Shown: positions 16,101-24,852 of the stretch, one piece after another
How positions within the stretch are numbered: the stretch's first letter is position 1
Layout of the letters: the number at the start of each line of letters is the position of its first letter
Translations under genes and position numbers: made by a program
Source of the DNA: Tepidimonas sp. UBA997
GTDB lineage: Bacteria; Pseudomonadota; Gammaproteobacteria; Burkholderiales; Burkholderiaceae_C
DNA: 43,756 nt
Assembly: GCA_002291945.1 (NCBI GenBank)
Contig: DBAZ01000040.1
Location: 1-43,756 of the forward strand
Direction of reading: 5' to 3'
The notes under the pieces: model-generated
The model's database searches: none
What the model saw: the letters and a program-made list of their open reading frames with translations, nothing else
Told to the model about the DNA's origin: nothing

Positions 16101-16788
16101 CAAGCCCCGCGACTCCCTGGAGACCCTGCTGCGCCGCCGCGTCGCGTTCCTGGTCGACTACCAGAATGCCGCCTATGCCCAGCGCTATGAAGCCTTTGTG
16201 CGCCGGGTGCAGCAGGCGGAAACCGCCGCCATGGGGCCGGGCAAGTCCACCCTGGCGGAGGCGGTGGCTCGCGGTCTCTTCAAGCTGATGGCTTACAAGG
16301 ACGAGGTCGAGGTGGCCCGGCTCTACAGCACCGGGGCGTTCCAGCACCAGCTCAACCAGCAGTTCGAGGGCGACTTCAAGCTGCGTTTTCACCTCGCGCC
16401 GCCCTTGCTGGCGAAAAAGAACGCCCACGGCGAGTTGGTCAAGCAGACTTACGGTGCCTGGATGCTGAAAGTCTTCGGCCTGCTGGCGCGGCTCAAGGGC
16501 CTGCGCGGCACGGCGCTGGATGTGTTTGGCTACACCGAAGAACGCCGCACCGAGCGTGCCCTGATAGGCGAGTACCTGGATCTGATGGAGGAGGTCATCA
16601 GTCAGTTGCAGCCTGATCGCCATGCCCTGGCCGTTGACGTGGCCCAAGTGCCCGAGCAGATCAAAGGGTTTGGGCACGTCAAGGAGCGCCATCTGCGGGC
16701 GGCCCGTGACAAATGGCAGTTGTTGATGGCGCACTGGCGGCGGCCTGCCGAGGTGGCGGGCGCGGCCCCATCAGACAAGGCGGCCTGA
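13153..16788 (+). CDS. Indolepyruvate ferredoxin oxidoreductase, fused alpha/gamma subunits
   Basis: The 1211-residue protein is the long fused form. The first half is the thiamine-diphosphate part (early GYRGSPLGGYDQALW; CSGCPHNTST at 468-477; GIGCHFM). A ferredoxin-like region has Cys682, Cys685, Cys688 and Cys694 followed by a second cysteine group (CNKDFSCTKGFC) for Fe-S clusters. The gamma-type domain follows (GVVVAGVGGTGVITIGQLLG onward). The enzyme oxidatively decarboxylates aryl- or branched-chain 2-oxo acids to acyl-CoA, passing electrons to ferredoxin. I use the ATG at 13153 after AGGAGA; the open frame upstream to 12940 lies antisense to the Lrp gene and is not coding. The divergent Lrp-type gene supports a role in amino acid breakdown. 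Confidence 0.92.
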   Translation: MNAPLPEHVRRALETVTLDDKYALEHGRAFMSGVQALVKLPMLQRQRDARLGKNTAGLVSGYRGSPLGGYDQALWSARKHLQAQNIVFQPGVNEELAATALWGTQQLGFAPPGSNRFDGVFGIWYGKGPGVDRCSDVFKHANMAGTTPWGGVIAVAGDDHVAKSSTAAHQSDHIFKACGLPVFFPTSVQDILDLGLHAWAMSRFAGVWAGMKTIQEIVESSATVEIDPERVQIVRPDFEMPPAGVHIRWPDAALEQEARLMDTKWYAALAYVRANRLNHNVIEGPNDRYGLIASGKAYNDLRQALHDLGLDDDTCRQLGIRVHKVAVVWPLEAQTTRAFATGLREILVVEEKRQVIEYQLKEELYNWRPDVRPDVLGKFDEVGGDHSGGEWSMPNPSANQLLRANADLSPALIAQAVARRLKKRGILPEGSDIAARVDGQIALLQAKERAQQVLDAQAALADRQPWFCSGCPHNTSTRVPEGSRAMAGIGCHFMTIWMDRDTVGFTQMGGEGVPWVGQQPFSHDQHMFANLGDGTYFHSGLLAVRQSMAAGVNITYKLLYNDAVAMTGGQPVGERPEGHSVLQIAHSLRAEGVSKITIVTDEPEKYQGARHTTIGGATLELPDGVAVQHRDELDRIQREFRDLKGTTVIIYDQTCATEKRRRRKRGTLADPARRVVINEAVCEGCGDCGVQSNCLSVEPLETAFGRKRTINQSTCNKDFSCTKGFCPSFVTVEGGKLKKKAKGSGSPTLASLGELPQPVLPRAARPWGVVVAGVGGTGVITIGQLLGVAAHLEGKGIVTQDAAGLAQKGGATWSHVLIADRQADILTTRVSMAGADLILGCDPLVAAGKETTLRMLQGRTHVALNTHATPTAAFVKHAGWQNPAEPCVATIGGIVGLSSLGAFDANRMAHTLMGDSLFINPMVLGYAWQRGWIPLRLESLMRAMELNGVAVEQNKTAFAWGRQAAHDGGQVLALLEPAQVVEFKPRDSLETLLRRRVAFLVDYQNAAYAQRYEAFVRRVQQAETAAMGPGKSTLAEAVARGLFKLMAYKDEVEVARLYSTGAFQHQLNQQFEGDFKLRFHLAPPLLAKKNAHGELVKQTYGAWMLKVFGLLARLKGLRGTALDVFGYTEERRTERALIGEYLDLMEEVISQLQPDRHALAVDVAQVPEQIKGFGHVKERHLRAARDKWQLLMAHWRRPAEVAGAAPSDKAA

Positions 16789-16876
16789 TTTCGCTGGCGG
16801 GCGGGTTAGAATAATCGATCAGTCGTGGTGGGCGTGTGCGCACCAGACACTCATTCAGTCATTCACAGGAATCAAC

Positions 16877-17191
16877 GTGTTCATTTCGCCTGCTTACGCC
16901 CAAGCCGCCGGTGACGGCACCTCCACCTTTCTGAGCCTGCTGCCGCTGGTTCTGATGTTCGTCGTGCTGTATTTCGTGATGATCCGTCCGCAAATGAAGC
17001 GCCAGAAAGAGCACCGGCTGATGGTCGAGGCGCTGGCCAAAGGCGATGAAATCGTGACCGCTGGTGGCCTGTTGGGCAAAGTCACCAAGGTCGGCGACAC
17101 CTTCATCGACGTGGAACTTGCCTCCGGTGTGGAGGTTCAGATGCAAAGATCCTCCGTGGTTCAGTTGCTGCCCAAAGGCACGGTTCAGTAA
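16877..17191 (+). CDS. yajC: Preprotein translocase accessory subunit YajC
   Basis: The 104-residue protein has one N-terminal transmembrane helix (about residues 17-36, FLSLLPLVLMFVVLYFVMI) followed by the conserved RPQMKRQKEHRLMVEALAKGDEIVTAGGLLGKV block. YajC joins SecD and SecF in the accessory complex of the Sec translocon. The GTG at 16877 follows CAGGAATC. A TAGAAT -10-like element at 16807-16812 with CTGATT 17 bp upstream could be the operon promoter, but the match is weak. tgt and queA, often upstream in other bacteria, are not adjacent here. Confidence 0.96.
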   Translation: MFISPAYAQAAGDGTSTFLSLLPLVLMFVVLYFVMIRPQMKRQKEHRLMVEALAKGDEIVTAGGLLGKVTKVGDTFIDVELASGVEVQMQRSSVVQLLPKGTVQ

Positions 17192-17266
17192 TCGTTCCTC
17201 CCGACAGCTGCCTTGTCCGGCTGGGCGTGCGCCCGGCCGTTTGGTTTTTCTAGGAGCCCTTTGCTC

Positions 17267-19150
17267 ATGAACCGATACCCCCTGTGGAAGTATGCGACCA
17301 TCGTGGTGGCCCTGCTGATCGCCACGCTGTACGCCCTCCCCAACTTTTACGGCGAAACACCGGCTGTTCAGATTTCTGCGGGCATGGCATCGGTTCGGGT
17401 GGACGAAACCACCGTTTCGCGGGTGGAGCGGGCGCTGGCGGCTCAAAACATTCAGCCTTCTTTGATCCAGTTTGACGGTCAATCGATCCGCGTCAGTTTC
17501 GACTCCACGGACACGCAGCTTCAGGCGCGTGATGTGATGGATCGGATGCTCAATCCCGATCCGCAAAACTTCACGCACATCGTGGCCTTGAGTCTGTTGC
17601 CGCGCACGCCCGTCTGGCTGCAGAGCATCAACGCCGTGCCCATGTACCTCGGGCTTGATTTGCGAGGGGGGGTTCACTTTCTCATGCAGGTGGACATGCC
17701 CGGCGCTCTGGATAACCGGGTCGAAGTCCTGGCCAGCGACATGCGGACCACGCTTCGTGATCTCAACATCCGGCATGGGGGGATTCGTCGCGAGGGGCAG
17801 TCGATCGAGTTGCGTTTCCGGGATGCCGAAACCCAGTTGGCCGCCTTGCGGATTCTTGAGGAGCAGTTTGCCGAACTTCAGTTCGAGCGCACGGTGGCGG
17901 GTGATGACCTGAACATTGTCGCCATGTTGCGTGATGACGCTGCACGTCGGATACAGGAGCAGGCTCTGCGCCAGAATATCACCACCCTCGGCAACCGGAT
18001 CAACGAGCTGGGTGTCGCCGAGCCGGTGATCCAGCAGCAAGGGTTGGACCGCATCGTGGTGCAGTTGCCGGGCGTCCAGGACACCGCCAAGGCCAAGGAC
18101 ATCCTGGGTCGAACGGCCACTCTGGAGGTGCGGCTGGTCGATGAAAGCCCCGAAGGCCAGTCGGCCGAACGCGGGCTGGGGCCTGTTCCATTCGGTTCCG
18201 AACGCCACCTGGACCGCAGCGGGGCCGCCGTGATCACCCGCCGTGAAGTGCTGTTGACCGGTGAAAACCTGACCGACGCCCAGGCGGGATTTGACAGTCA
18301 GACCCAGGAGCCAGCCGTTCACCTCACCCTGGACGCCAAGGGTTCGCGCATCTTCCGCGACGTCACCCGAGACAACGTCGGCAAGCGCATGGCCATCATC
18401 CTGTTTGAGCGGGGGCGTGGCGAGGTGGTGACCGCCCCGGTGATTCGTACCGAAATCGGCGGGGGGCGTGTGCAGATATCGGGCCGCATGACCACCAATG
18501 AAGCGGCCGACATCGCGCTGCTGTTGCGTTCCGGTTCACTGGCCGCCCCGATGGAGATCATTGAAGAGCGCACCATCGGGCCCAGCCTGGGTGCCGAAAA
18601 CATCCGCATGGGCTTCAATAGCGTGCTGTGGGGCTTCCTGGTGATCGTCGCCTTCATGAGCATCTACTACCGGCTCTTCGGTGTGGTCTCCAGTATCGCG
18701 CTGACCTTCAATCTGGCCCTGCTTGTGGCGGTGCTGTCCATGCTGCAAGCCACACTCACCTTGCCGGGTATGGCTGCCATGGCGCTGGCGCTGGGCATGG
18801 CGATCGATGCCAACGTGCTGATCAATGAGCGCATCCGAGAGGAACTGCGCAACGGCGCTGCCCCACAAACGGCCATCAACATCGGTTACGACAACGCCTG
18901 GGGCACGATTCTGGACTCCAACATCACCTCGCTATTGGCCGGACTGGCCTTGCTGATCTTCGGTTCAGGCCCGGTGCGTGGGTTTGCGGTGGTGCACTGC
19001 ATAGGTATCCTGACCAGCATGTTCTCGGCCGTTTTCTTCTCGCGCGGGTTGATCAATGGCTGGTATGGGCACCAGAAAAAGCTCAAGCAATTGTCCATCG
19101 GCATTTCGACGTCTGAGCAGACGGGCCGCACCTCTCTCAAAGCCGACTGA
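17267..19150 (+). CDS. secD: Protein translocase subunit SecD
   Basis: From the ATG at 17267 (after TAGGAGC) the protein has 627 residues. It has one N-terminal transmembrane helix, a large periplasmic region containing LGLDLRGGVHFLMQVD, and five C-terminal helices with ALGMAIDANVLINERIREEL, the acidic and polar residues implicated in proton coupling. SecDF pulls translocating proteins into the periplasm using the proton gradient. An in-frame ATG at 17213 would add 18 residues not found in the family. It is 17 nt before secF and 75 nt after yajC, so the three form an operon. Confidence 0.97.
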   Translation: MNRYPLWKYATIVVALLIATLYALPNFYGETPAVQISAGMASVRVDETTVSRVERALAAQNIQPSLIQFDGQSIRVSFDSTDTQLQARDVMDRMLNPDPQNFTHIVALSLLPRTPVWLQSINAVPMYLGLDLRGGVHFLMQVDMPGALDNRVEVLASDMRTTLRDLNIRHGGIRREGQSIELRFRDAETQLAALRILEEQFAELQFERTVAGDDLNIVAMLRDDAARRIQEQALRQNITTLGNRINELGVAEPVIQQQGLDRIVVQLPGVQDTAKAKDILGRTATLEVRLVDESPEGQSAERGLGPVPFGSERHLDRSGAAVITRREVLLTGENLTDAQAGFDSQTQEPAVHLTLDAKGSRIFRDVTRDNVGKRMAIILFERGRGEVVTAPVIRTEIGGGRVQISGRMTTNEAADIALLLRSGSLAAPMEIIEERTIGPSLGAENIRMGFNSVLWGFLVIVAFMSIYYRLFGVVSSIALTFNLALLVAVLSMLQATLTLPGMAAMALALGMAIDANVLINERIREELRNGAAPQTAINIGYDNAWGTILDSNITSLLAGLALLIFGSGPVRGFAVVHCIGILTSMFSAVFFSRGLINGWYGHQKKLKQLSIGISTSEQTGRTSLKAD

Positions 19151-19167
19151 ACGGGGGATCAATCATC

Positions 19168-20118
19168 ATGGAAATTTTTCCCATCAAAAAAGACATCCCG
19201 TTCATGCGGCACGCGGTGCTGCTGAACGTCGTCTCAGCGACACTCTTCGTACTGGCGGTTTTCTTCCTGGTCACCCGTGGACTGAACTTTTCGGTTGAGT
19301 TCACGGGGGGCACCGTCATCGAAGTCTCCTATGAGCAGGCGGCTGACTTGTCGGCCATCCGTGAGGTGGTTGCCGATCTGGGCTACGAAGATGTGCCGAT
19401 CCAGAATTTCGGCACTTCGCGCGATGTGCTCATGCGCTTGCCCCTGGTCGAGGGCCAGACTTCGGGCCAGCAAAGCGAAAACGTGTTGGCGGCCTTGCGA
19501 GCTCAGGATGCTTCCGTGGAATTGCGGCGTACCGAGTTCGTCGGCCCCCAGGTGGGGCGGGAAATGGCCGAGCATGGGCTCACAGCCCTGGCCCTCGTGA
19601 TCCTGGGCATCATGATCTACCTGGCCATCCGCTTTGAGTGGAAATTTTCGGTGGCTGCCATCGTGGCGATCATCCATGACGTGGTGATCGTTCTCGGATT
19701 CTTTGCCTTCTTTCAGTGGGAGTTTTCGCTGGCGGTGTTGGCAGCGATTCTGGCGGTGCTGGGCTATTCGGTCAACGAATCGGTGGTGATTTTCGACCGG
19801 ATCCGGGAAACCTTCCGCAAGCAGCGCAAGATGACCCCGAAGGATGTGATAGATCATGCCATTACGAGCACCATGAGCCGAACGATCATCACCCACGGAT
19901 CGACCGAGGTGATGGTGATCTCGATGCTGCTGTTCGGCGGGCCGACGCTGTTTTATTTCGCCCTGGCCCTGACGATTGGCATCCTTTTTGGCATTTATTC
20001 GTCCATTTTCGTCTCGACGTCCGTGGCCATGTGGCTGGGCGTGAAGCGGGAAGACCTGGTCAAACCCACCAAAAAGGTGGAGGATGCCAATGACCCGAAT
20101 GCAGGGGCGTCGGTCTGA
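19168..20118 (+). CDS. secF: Protein translocase subunit SecF
   Basis: The 316-residue protein has the SecF pattern of one N-terminal helix, the periplasmic FSVEFTGGTVIEVSY segment and five further helices with LGYSVNESVVIFDRIRE and SMSRTIITHGSTE. It forms the SecDF proton-driven motor with the product of the gene just upstream. GGGGATC lies before the ATG. The acidic, asparagine-rich tail (VEDANDPNAGASV) is cytoplasmic and variable in the family. The next gene begins 18 nt later but may have its own start signal. Confidence 0.97.
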   Translation: MEIFPIKKDIPFMRHAVLLNVVSATLFVLAVFFLVTRGLNFSVEFTGGTVIEVSYEQAADLSAIREVVADLGYEDVPIQNFGTSRDVLMRLPLVEGQTSGQQSENVLAALRAQDASVELRRTEFVGPQVGREMAEHGLTALALVILGIMIYLAIRFEWKFSVAAIVAIIHDVVIVLGFFAFFQWEFSLAVLAAILAVLGYSVNESVVIFDRIRETFRKQRKMTPKDVIDHAITSTMSRTIITHGSTEVMVISMLLFGGPTLFYFALALTIGILFGIYSSIFVSTSVAMWLGVKREDLVKPTKKVEDANDPNAGASV

Positions 20119-20123
20119 GATGG

Positions 20124-20129
20124 CATACT
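20124..20129 (+). promoter_or_regulatory. -10-like hexamer for a leaderless DUF1631 mRNA
   Basis: CATACT lies just after the secF stop and exactly 7 nt before the GTG at 20137, which has no Shine-Dalgarno sequence. A transcript starting here would be leaderless. Read-through from secF remains possible. Confidence 0.4.
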
Positions 20130-20136
20130 TGCCTCC

Positions 20137-22473
20137 GTGGAGTCTGTCACCCCCGCGCCGATTGCCCTGAGCCGTGCCGCTAGGCAGGCTTACGTGCGCC
20201 ACCTGCTGGCTGCACTGCCTGCCGTGTCGGAGCGGATTCGTGCGTTCCTGTTGCAGCGCAGTGACGAGGTCGTTTTCGGTGATGAAGCGCAACGATTGCG
20301 CGATGCTTTCCTGCGCTTCAAGGCAAACGGGCCACGCTGGCTCGAGTTGTCCTCGCAACGCATCGAGCGGGCCTTGACTCCAGCGACCCTGCCGCTGGCG
20401 GCAACCCTGGATGCCGCCGAGCTCAGTCTGGTGGGTGACGACGCGGTCGAGAATCAGATTCTGGCAGCACGTGCCGCCCTGGTGATGGTGGACAAATCGA
20501 GCGACGTGTTCAACGCATTTCGTCTGCGTCTTCAGCATCTCGATCAGGTGGAAGAACTCGACAAAAATGATCCAGTTCAATCGCTGCGATTGGCGCAGTG
20601 GCTGGTGGAGTCCTGGCTTGAAGCCGGATTGCTGCGTCTGGACTGGCAAATGTGTCAGACGGTGTTGCACAGCGGACTGGCTCAGACGGTCCAGGCTGGC
20701 TATCAAGTGGCCAATGAATGGCTGGTGCAGCAAGGCGTGTTGCCCTCCATTGATCTGCGGCAACTCATGCGGCGATCGGATCGATCCTCGGCAGCCGGGT
20801 CGTTGCAGGGGGCCGACAGCCTGACGTCGCGCCTTGCTGCGGAATCCGGTTTGGACAGTCAACCGGGCCGGGTGACCCAGCCGATGCCGTATCCCGGACA
20901 ACCCGGGTCAGGGCCAGCAACCCGGTCGGGTGGCATGTCGGCCATGCAAGCCTTGCGTGCCCAGGAGTCGGCAGGGCTGGCAGGGTACTACCCGGCCATG
21001 TTGGGCCCGCGTTCCGGTCACCAGGAAGTCGCTAAGCGACTGCTCCATTTCATCGGCCAACAGTTGCCCCAAGCCGCCTGGGCCGAGAGGCCGATGTCTG
21101 GGCCTGACGTGATGGCTGCGCAGTCAGCCTGGTGGATGCAGCCCGGGCTGGCCCGCTCACCCGCAGACTGGAGCAGTCTGGAGGCCGGGGTGGCCGGGGT
21201 ACGGGAACAATCCCGAGCCTTGAAGCGCACGGCCTCGACCGACAATGAGCGGGCCGTGATTGAACTTGTTGCGCTCATGTTTGACAGCATTCTCAGTGAG
21301 GACCGGATTCCGCCCAGCATCCGCCTGTGGTTTGCCCGTTTGCAGTTGCCGGTACTCAGGACTGCACTGGCAGAACCCGAGTTCATGGTGTCCGATGCCC
21401 ACCCGGCACGCCAGTTGTTGGATCGCATGGGATCCTGCGTCCTCGGGTTTGACCCGGCCGTCAAACTCGAGGCCCTGGAAGCAGAAATCAAGCGCATGGT
21501 TCAAGTGATCGAACAGTATCCCGAGACGGGTCGTCGAGCCTTTGCGTTGATGCTTGAAGAATTTGAAGCCTTTCTAGACCGTGCCGTTCAATCGCAGCCT
21601 GCACTGCATCAGGTCACGGACATGGCCCGGCAGCTCGAACGAAAGGAAACGCTGACCGTGCAGTACACCATCGAAATGCGCAAGTTGCTGGCGGATGCCC
21701 CGGTGCATGAGTGTTTGCGCGATTTCCTCTTTCATCCCTGGGCCTCGGTCATGGCGCAGGCGGCAGTGATGTACGGAGAAAAGGACGATCGCGCCTCCTC
21801 ATACCGGGCTTTGGCTGGTGACCTGCTGTGGGCCGCGAGCGCCAAGCCCACCCGCCAGGAACGTGCGCTGGTGATTGCCCGTGTTCCGGCACTGATGTCG
21901 ATGTTGCGTAACGGCCTGGCCTTGCTCGGCCATGACGCTGCACAGATTGAACAAGCGGTGAAGCCAGTCAGTGATGCACTGGCGGCCGCCTTCATGTCCA
22001 AGGCCGCATCCATCGATCCTGCCTGGCTGGCCAGACTGACGCAGCAGTTCGCCTCACTGGAGGATGTCTGGCCGCAGGGAGACGCGGGCGACTGGGTACT
22101 CAGCCGGGAGTATCTGGAAATGCTCACGGGTCAACAGGCCGACCACCTGGTGGTGCTGCCCAACCCGGAGTCACCCACGCCCAAGCATCTGCTGGCCTGG
22201 GCGGCCGTTTTGCCGGTGGGTAGCTGGTATTCGCTGGAGCACAACGGCCAACTGGCCGTCGTTCAGCTGGCTTGGCAGAGTCCGCACAAACAGCTTTTTC
22301 TGTTCGTCAATGCAGTGCGCCAGTCTTGGCTGATGCAGCAGGGTCGTGTGGCCCAGTACTTAAAGGCCGGGCTCTTGCGCCCTGGCGAAGCGGAGGCCTT
22401 GACCACGCGGGCCACACGTCAGGCCTTGGCCACACTGGAGGCCGACCCGCAACGGCTGTTGCAGACGGACTGA
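20137..22473 (+). CDS. DUF1631 family protein
   Basis: This 778-residue soluble protein belongs to DUF1631, a family of large proteobacterial proteins without an established function. No signal peptide or membrane segment is visible. It is rich in alpha-helix-forming residues, has a low-complexity glycine/proline/serine stretch around 230-275 (SQPGRVTQPMPYPGQPGSG) that probably links two helical domains, and has a conserved-looking C-terminal part around WYSLEHNGQLAVVQLAWQSP (about 700-720) that resembles a small beta domain. It is 18 nt after secF but has no role in secretion that I know of. The GTG start lacks a ribosome binding site and has a -10-like hexamer 7 nt before it. Confidence 0.8.
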   Translation: MESVTPAPIALSRAARQAYVRHLLAALPAVSERIRAFLLQRSDEVVFGDEAQRLRDAFLRFKANGPRWLELSSQRIERALTPATLPLAATLDAAELSLVGDDAVENQILAARAALVMVDKSSDVFNAFRLRLQHLDQVEELDKNDPVQSLRLAQWLVESWLEAGLLRLDWQMCQTVLHSGLAQTVQAGYQVANEWLVQQGVLPSIDLRQLMRRSDRSSAAGSLQGADSLTSRLAAESGLDSQPGRVTQPMPYPGQPGSGPATRSGGMSAMQALRAQESAGLAGYYPAMLGPRSGHQEVAKRLLHFIGQQLPQAAWAERPMSGPDVMAAQSAWWMQPGLARSPADWSSLEAGVAGVREQSRALKRTASTDNERAVIELVALMFDSILSEDRIPPSIRLWFARLQLPVLRTALAEPEFMVSDAHPARQLLDRMGSCVLGFDPAVKLEALEAEIKRMVQVIEQYPETGRRAFALMLEEFEAFLDRAVQSQPALHQVTDMARQLERKETLTVQYTIEMRKLLADAPVHECLRDFLFHPWASVMAQAAVMYGEKDDRASSYRALAGDLLWAASAKPTRQERALVIARVPALMSMLRNGLALLGHDAAQIEQAVKPVSDALAAAFMSKAASIDPAWLARLTQQFASLEDVWPQGDAGDWVLSREYLEMLTGQQADHLVVLPNPESPTPKHLLAWAAVLPVGSWYSLEHNGQLAVVQLAWQSPHKQLFLFVNAVRQSWLMQQGRVAQYLKAGLLRPGEAEALTTRATRQALATLEADPQRLLQTD

Positions 22474-22499
22474 TCCGCCTCACAACACGATCATCGGCT

Positions 22500-23600
22500 T
22501 CAGGCCGTCACACAACGCTGAAACTGGCCGCCAGGCAATCGGTTCACGTCGCCCGACAATTCCAGTTCAAGCAGCTTGGCCTGCAGCGTGGCTGTGTCCA
22601 TGCCCGTGCGCGCCTGTAAACGATCCAGCGAGCACGGGTCGAATCCCAGGGCCTTCAACAGGGCCGGTTCGGCGGTGTCGATCTCAGCAGGTTCAAGCAT
22701 CGAGAGCTGATCCCCAGGGCGCCAGCGCAGGTCTTCCAGTACGTCCTGGACGGACTCCACCAGCTTGGCACCTTGACGGATCAGCGCATGGCAGCCCCGG
22801 GATTGAGGGGCATGGATCGAACCCGGGATGGCAAACACTTCGCGTCCCATGTGCAGGGCTTGATCGGCCGTGATGAGTGAGCCTGATTTGAGGGCCGCCT
22901 CGACCACGAGCGTGCCTTGGGTCAGGCCGGCGATGATGCGGTTGCGTTGCGGAAAATGGGGTGCCAAGGGAGGCGTGCCGATCGGGAACTCGCTGAGTAG
23001 AGCGCCGTGCTGGGCAATACGGTGTGCGAGATGCAGGTGTCGCTTCGGGTAGACGCGGTCAAGGCCGGTGCCGACGACGGCAATGGTTTGGCCCGAGCTA
23101 GCCAGTGCCCCTTCATGGGCCGCCCCATCAATCCCCAGAGCCAGTCCGGAAACCACGCACACACCGGCTTGGCCGAGTGACCGGGCGAAGGCGCGGGCGT
23201 TTTCAAGACCTTGCGGCGTGGGGTTGCGACTGCCCACCATGGCCAGCATGCGCGGAGCCTGCAAGGCCGCGACCTGTCCTTGGACATAGAGGATCAGGGG
23301 TGGGTCCTCGGCTTGCAGCAGGGCTGCAGGATAACGAGGGTCGCCCAATGGAATGCAATGACGGTCGTGGTCAGCGCCGAGCCAATCGGCTGTGGCACCC
23401 TGCAAGTCGGCCAATGCCTGCGTCGGCGTAAGCAAAGCCTCGGCGAGTCGCTCGCCCACACAGGAGGCAAGTGCGCCGAATGGGGCGGAGAAAATCGACT
23501 CAGGGCTGCCCAAAGCCCCGAGCAATCGACGTGCATGAACCGGGCCGATGCCTGGCGTGGCAGTCAGTCGTAGCCACGCACACCAATCTTCAGCAGCCAT
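22500..23600 (-). CDS. dprA: DNA-processing protein DprA/Smf
   Basis: The 366-residue protein has an N-terminal helix-hairpin-helix-like region (LRLTATPGIGPVHARRLLGALG), the Rossmann-fold DprA core with MVGSRNPTPQGLENARAFA and VVSGLALGIDGAAHEGAL, and a C-terminal winged-helix domain (from about residue 300, PALLKALGFDPCSLDRLQARTGM). DprA binds incoming single-stranded DNA and loads RecA during natural transformation; it is also widespread in species not known to be competent. It follows the LysM gene by 7 nt on the minus strand, so both are probably on one mRNA. Confidence 0.95.
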   Translation of the reverse strand: MAAEDWCAWLRLTATPGIGPVHARRLLGALGSPESIFSAPFGALASCVGERLAEALLTPTQALADLQGATADWLGADHDRHCIPLGDPRYPAALLQAEDPPLILYVQGQVAALQAPRMLAMVGSRNPTPQGLENARAFARSLGQAGVCVVSGLALGIDGAAHEGALASSGQTIAVVGTGLDRVYPKRHLHLAHRIAQHGALLSEFPIGTPPLAPHFPQRNRIIAGLTQGTLVVEAALKSGSLITADQALHMGREVFAIPGSIHAPQSRGCHALIRQGAKLVESVQDVLEDLRWRPGDQLSMLEPAEIDTAEPALLKALGFDPCSLDRLQARTGMDTATLQAKLLELELSGDVNRLPGGQFQRCVTA

Positions 23601-23607
23601 GCGTGCG

Positions 23608-24852
23608 TCAGGGATTGACGAAACGATCGCCCGACTTGACGCCGTCGGTGACTTGCAGAACCAGCGCGTAGGAGACGCGCTCGAAGGTGCGGAACACCAT
23701 CATCAGGCCGTTGCGCTCACCGGGCAGGTGCAACGGGGGACGTGCCACATCGGTCGTATCGGTCACCACCTGGGCGTCTTTCAGGATGGCGAGGATGTCG
23801 CCTCGTTGCAAGCCGTCCGCAGTACCCCGGTTGATCACGACGACCTGATTCTGTCCACTGAAACGGGCCGCGTTGCCATAGGCCTTCACGATATGGCCGG
23901 ATTGCGGCTGGGCAGGCGCTCGCGGGATGTAGACCGGGACTTCGCGCGGGGGCTCGGGCAGGAGCCGATCGCCGATGCGAATTTCTTCGCGGGTCATGAT
24001 GATGTCGATCGTGGCCGGCTCGACGTGCCGCGTGACCCCGCCAGCCCCGGGTGTTTCACGCAGTCTTTCGCCACGGACCAGGCGCGTTTGACCAATGAAC
24101 TGGGCTTCGTAGCCCAGTGTTTGGCCGGTGATGGGGTCCACCAGCGCAACCGCATTGCGGTACACCCGATGCAACTGGGTGTGGCCGTCGTCCGTGCTCA
24201 AGGCAAGACCGGTGAAGGCATCCGGGCTGCCATACTGACCCCGGGCGTATGCACGGTCGCCCCGGCTGAGCAGCACCCGGCTTTCCGGGGTGGCGACGAT
24301 CCGGGGGGCACGCGCATGTTCGGCGGCATCGACCACCTGGGAATCCGTCAGGAAAGGCTCGATCACAGTGAGCGGGATCGGTGGGATGGCTGCGTCAGCC
24401 AGGCTTTCGGCACGCACACGCGGCGACAGACGGACAGTGGGCGCATCCCCCTGCGCGAAGGTCAGAAACGCACGATCACCCACCCGATTCAGCACCAGCA
24501 CCTGACCCGGAAAAATCAGGTGAGGGTTGCGGACCTGGTCCATGTTCATGCCCCACAGCTCTGGCCAACGCCAGGGGCGCTGCAGGAAAAGGCCGGAAAT
24601 GCCCCACAGAGTGTCCCCCCGCCGAATGGTATAGCGATCGGGTGCATCGGGAGCCAGTTCGTCCAGGGGAACGCCGGTCTGGGCCACTTGCTGGGCCGTG
24701 CTGCGCTGCCCCGAAGTGATCGGCCAATCGGGAAACGCCTGGGCCCATACCGTACCGCCACAAGCGAGCAGGGCCAAGGCCACGATCTGAGGCCAGCGTC
24801 CGGCACGTCCGGCATGCGTGGACGGGCGATGTGGGTGTATGGTCATGCGCAT
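23608..24852 (-). CDS. Secreted LysM-domain protein
   Basis: The 414-residue protein has a long, basic N-terminus, a signal peptide core (IVALALLACGGTVWA, about 23-37, cleavage near AQ-A) and one LysM domain at about 74-122 (RYTIRRGDTLWGISGLFL ... IFPGQVLVL), which binds peptidoglycan. The remaining ~290 residues have no motif I recognise. Such a gene beside dprA and opposite def-fmt is a common arrangement in Burkholderiales. I chose the ATG at 24852 rather than the earlier frame opening at 24900 because it best places the signal peptide; an ATG at 24846 is an alternative. No strong ribosome binding site is visible. Confidence 0.85.
   Translation of the reverse strand: MRMTIHPHRPSTHAGRAGRWPQIVALALLACGGTVWAQAFPDWPITSGQRSTAQQVAQTGVPLDELAPDAPDRYTIRRGDTLWGISGLFLQRPWRWPELWGMNMDQVRNPHLIFPGQVLVLNRVGDRAFLTFAQGDAPTVRLSPRVRAESLADAAIPPIPLTVIEPFLTDSQVVDAAEHARAPRIVATPESRVLLSRGDRAYARGQYGSPDAFTGLALSTDDGHTQLHRVYRNAVALVDPITGQTLGYEAQFIGQTRLVRGERLRETPGAGGVTRHVEPATIDIIMTREEIRIGDRLLPEPPREVPVYIPRAPAQPQSGHIVKAYGNAARFSGQNQVVVINRGTADGLQRGDILAILKDAQVVTDTTDVARPPLHLPGERNGLMMVFRTFERVSYALVLQVTDGVKSGDRFVNP

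Noticed and set aside
16859..18322. Long open frame (487 codons) on the minus strand across yajC and secD
   Set aside because: It is antisense to two certain genes, crosses their boundary and its histidine/glutamine-rich product is typical of antisense frames in GC-rich DNA.
19234..20901. Long open frame (555 codons) on the minus strand across secF and the DUF1631 gene
   Set aside because: Antisense to two supported genes; the product is low-complexity and resembles no family.
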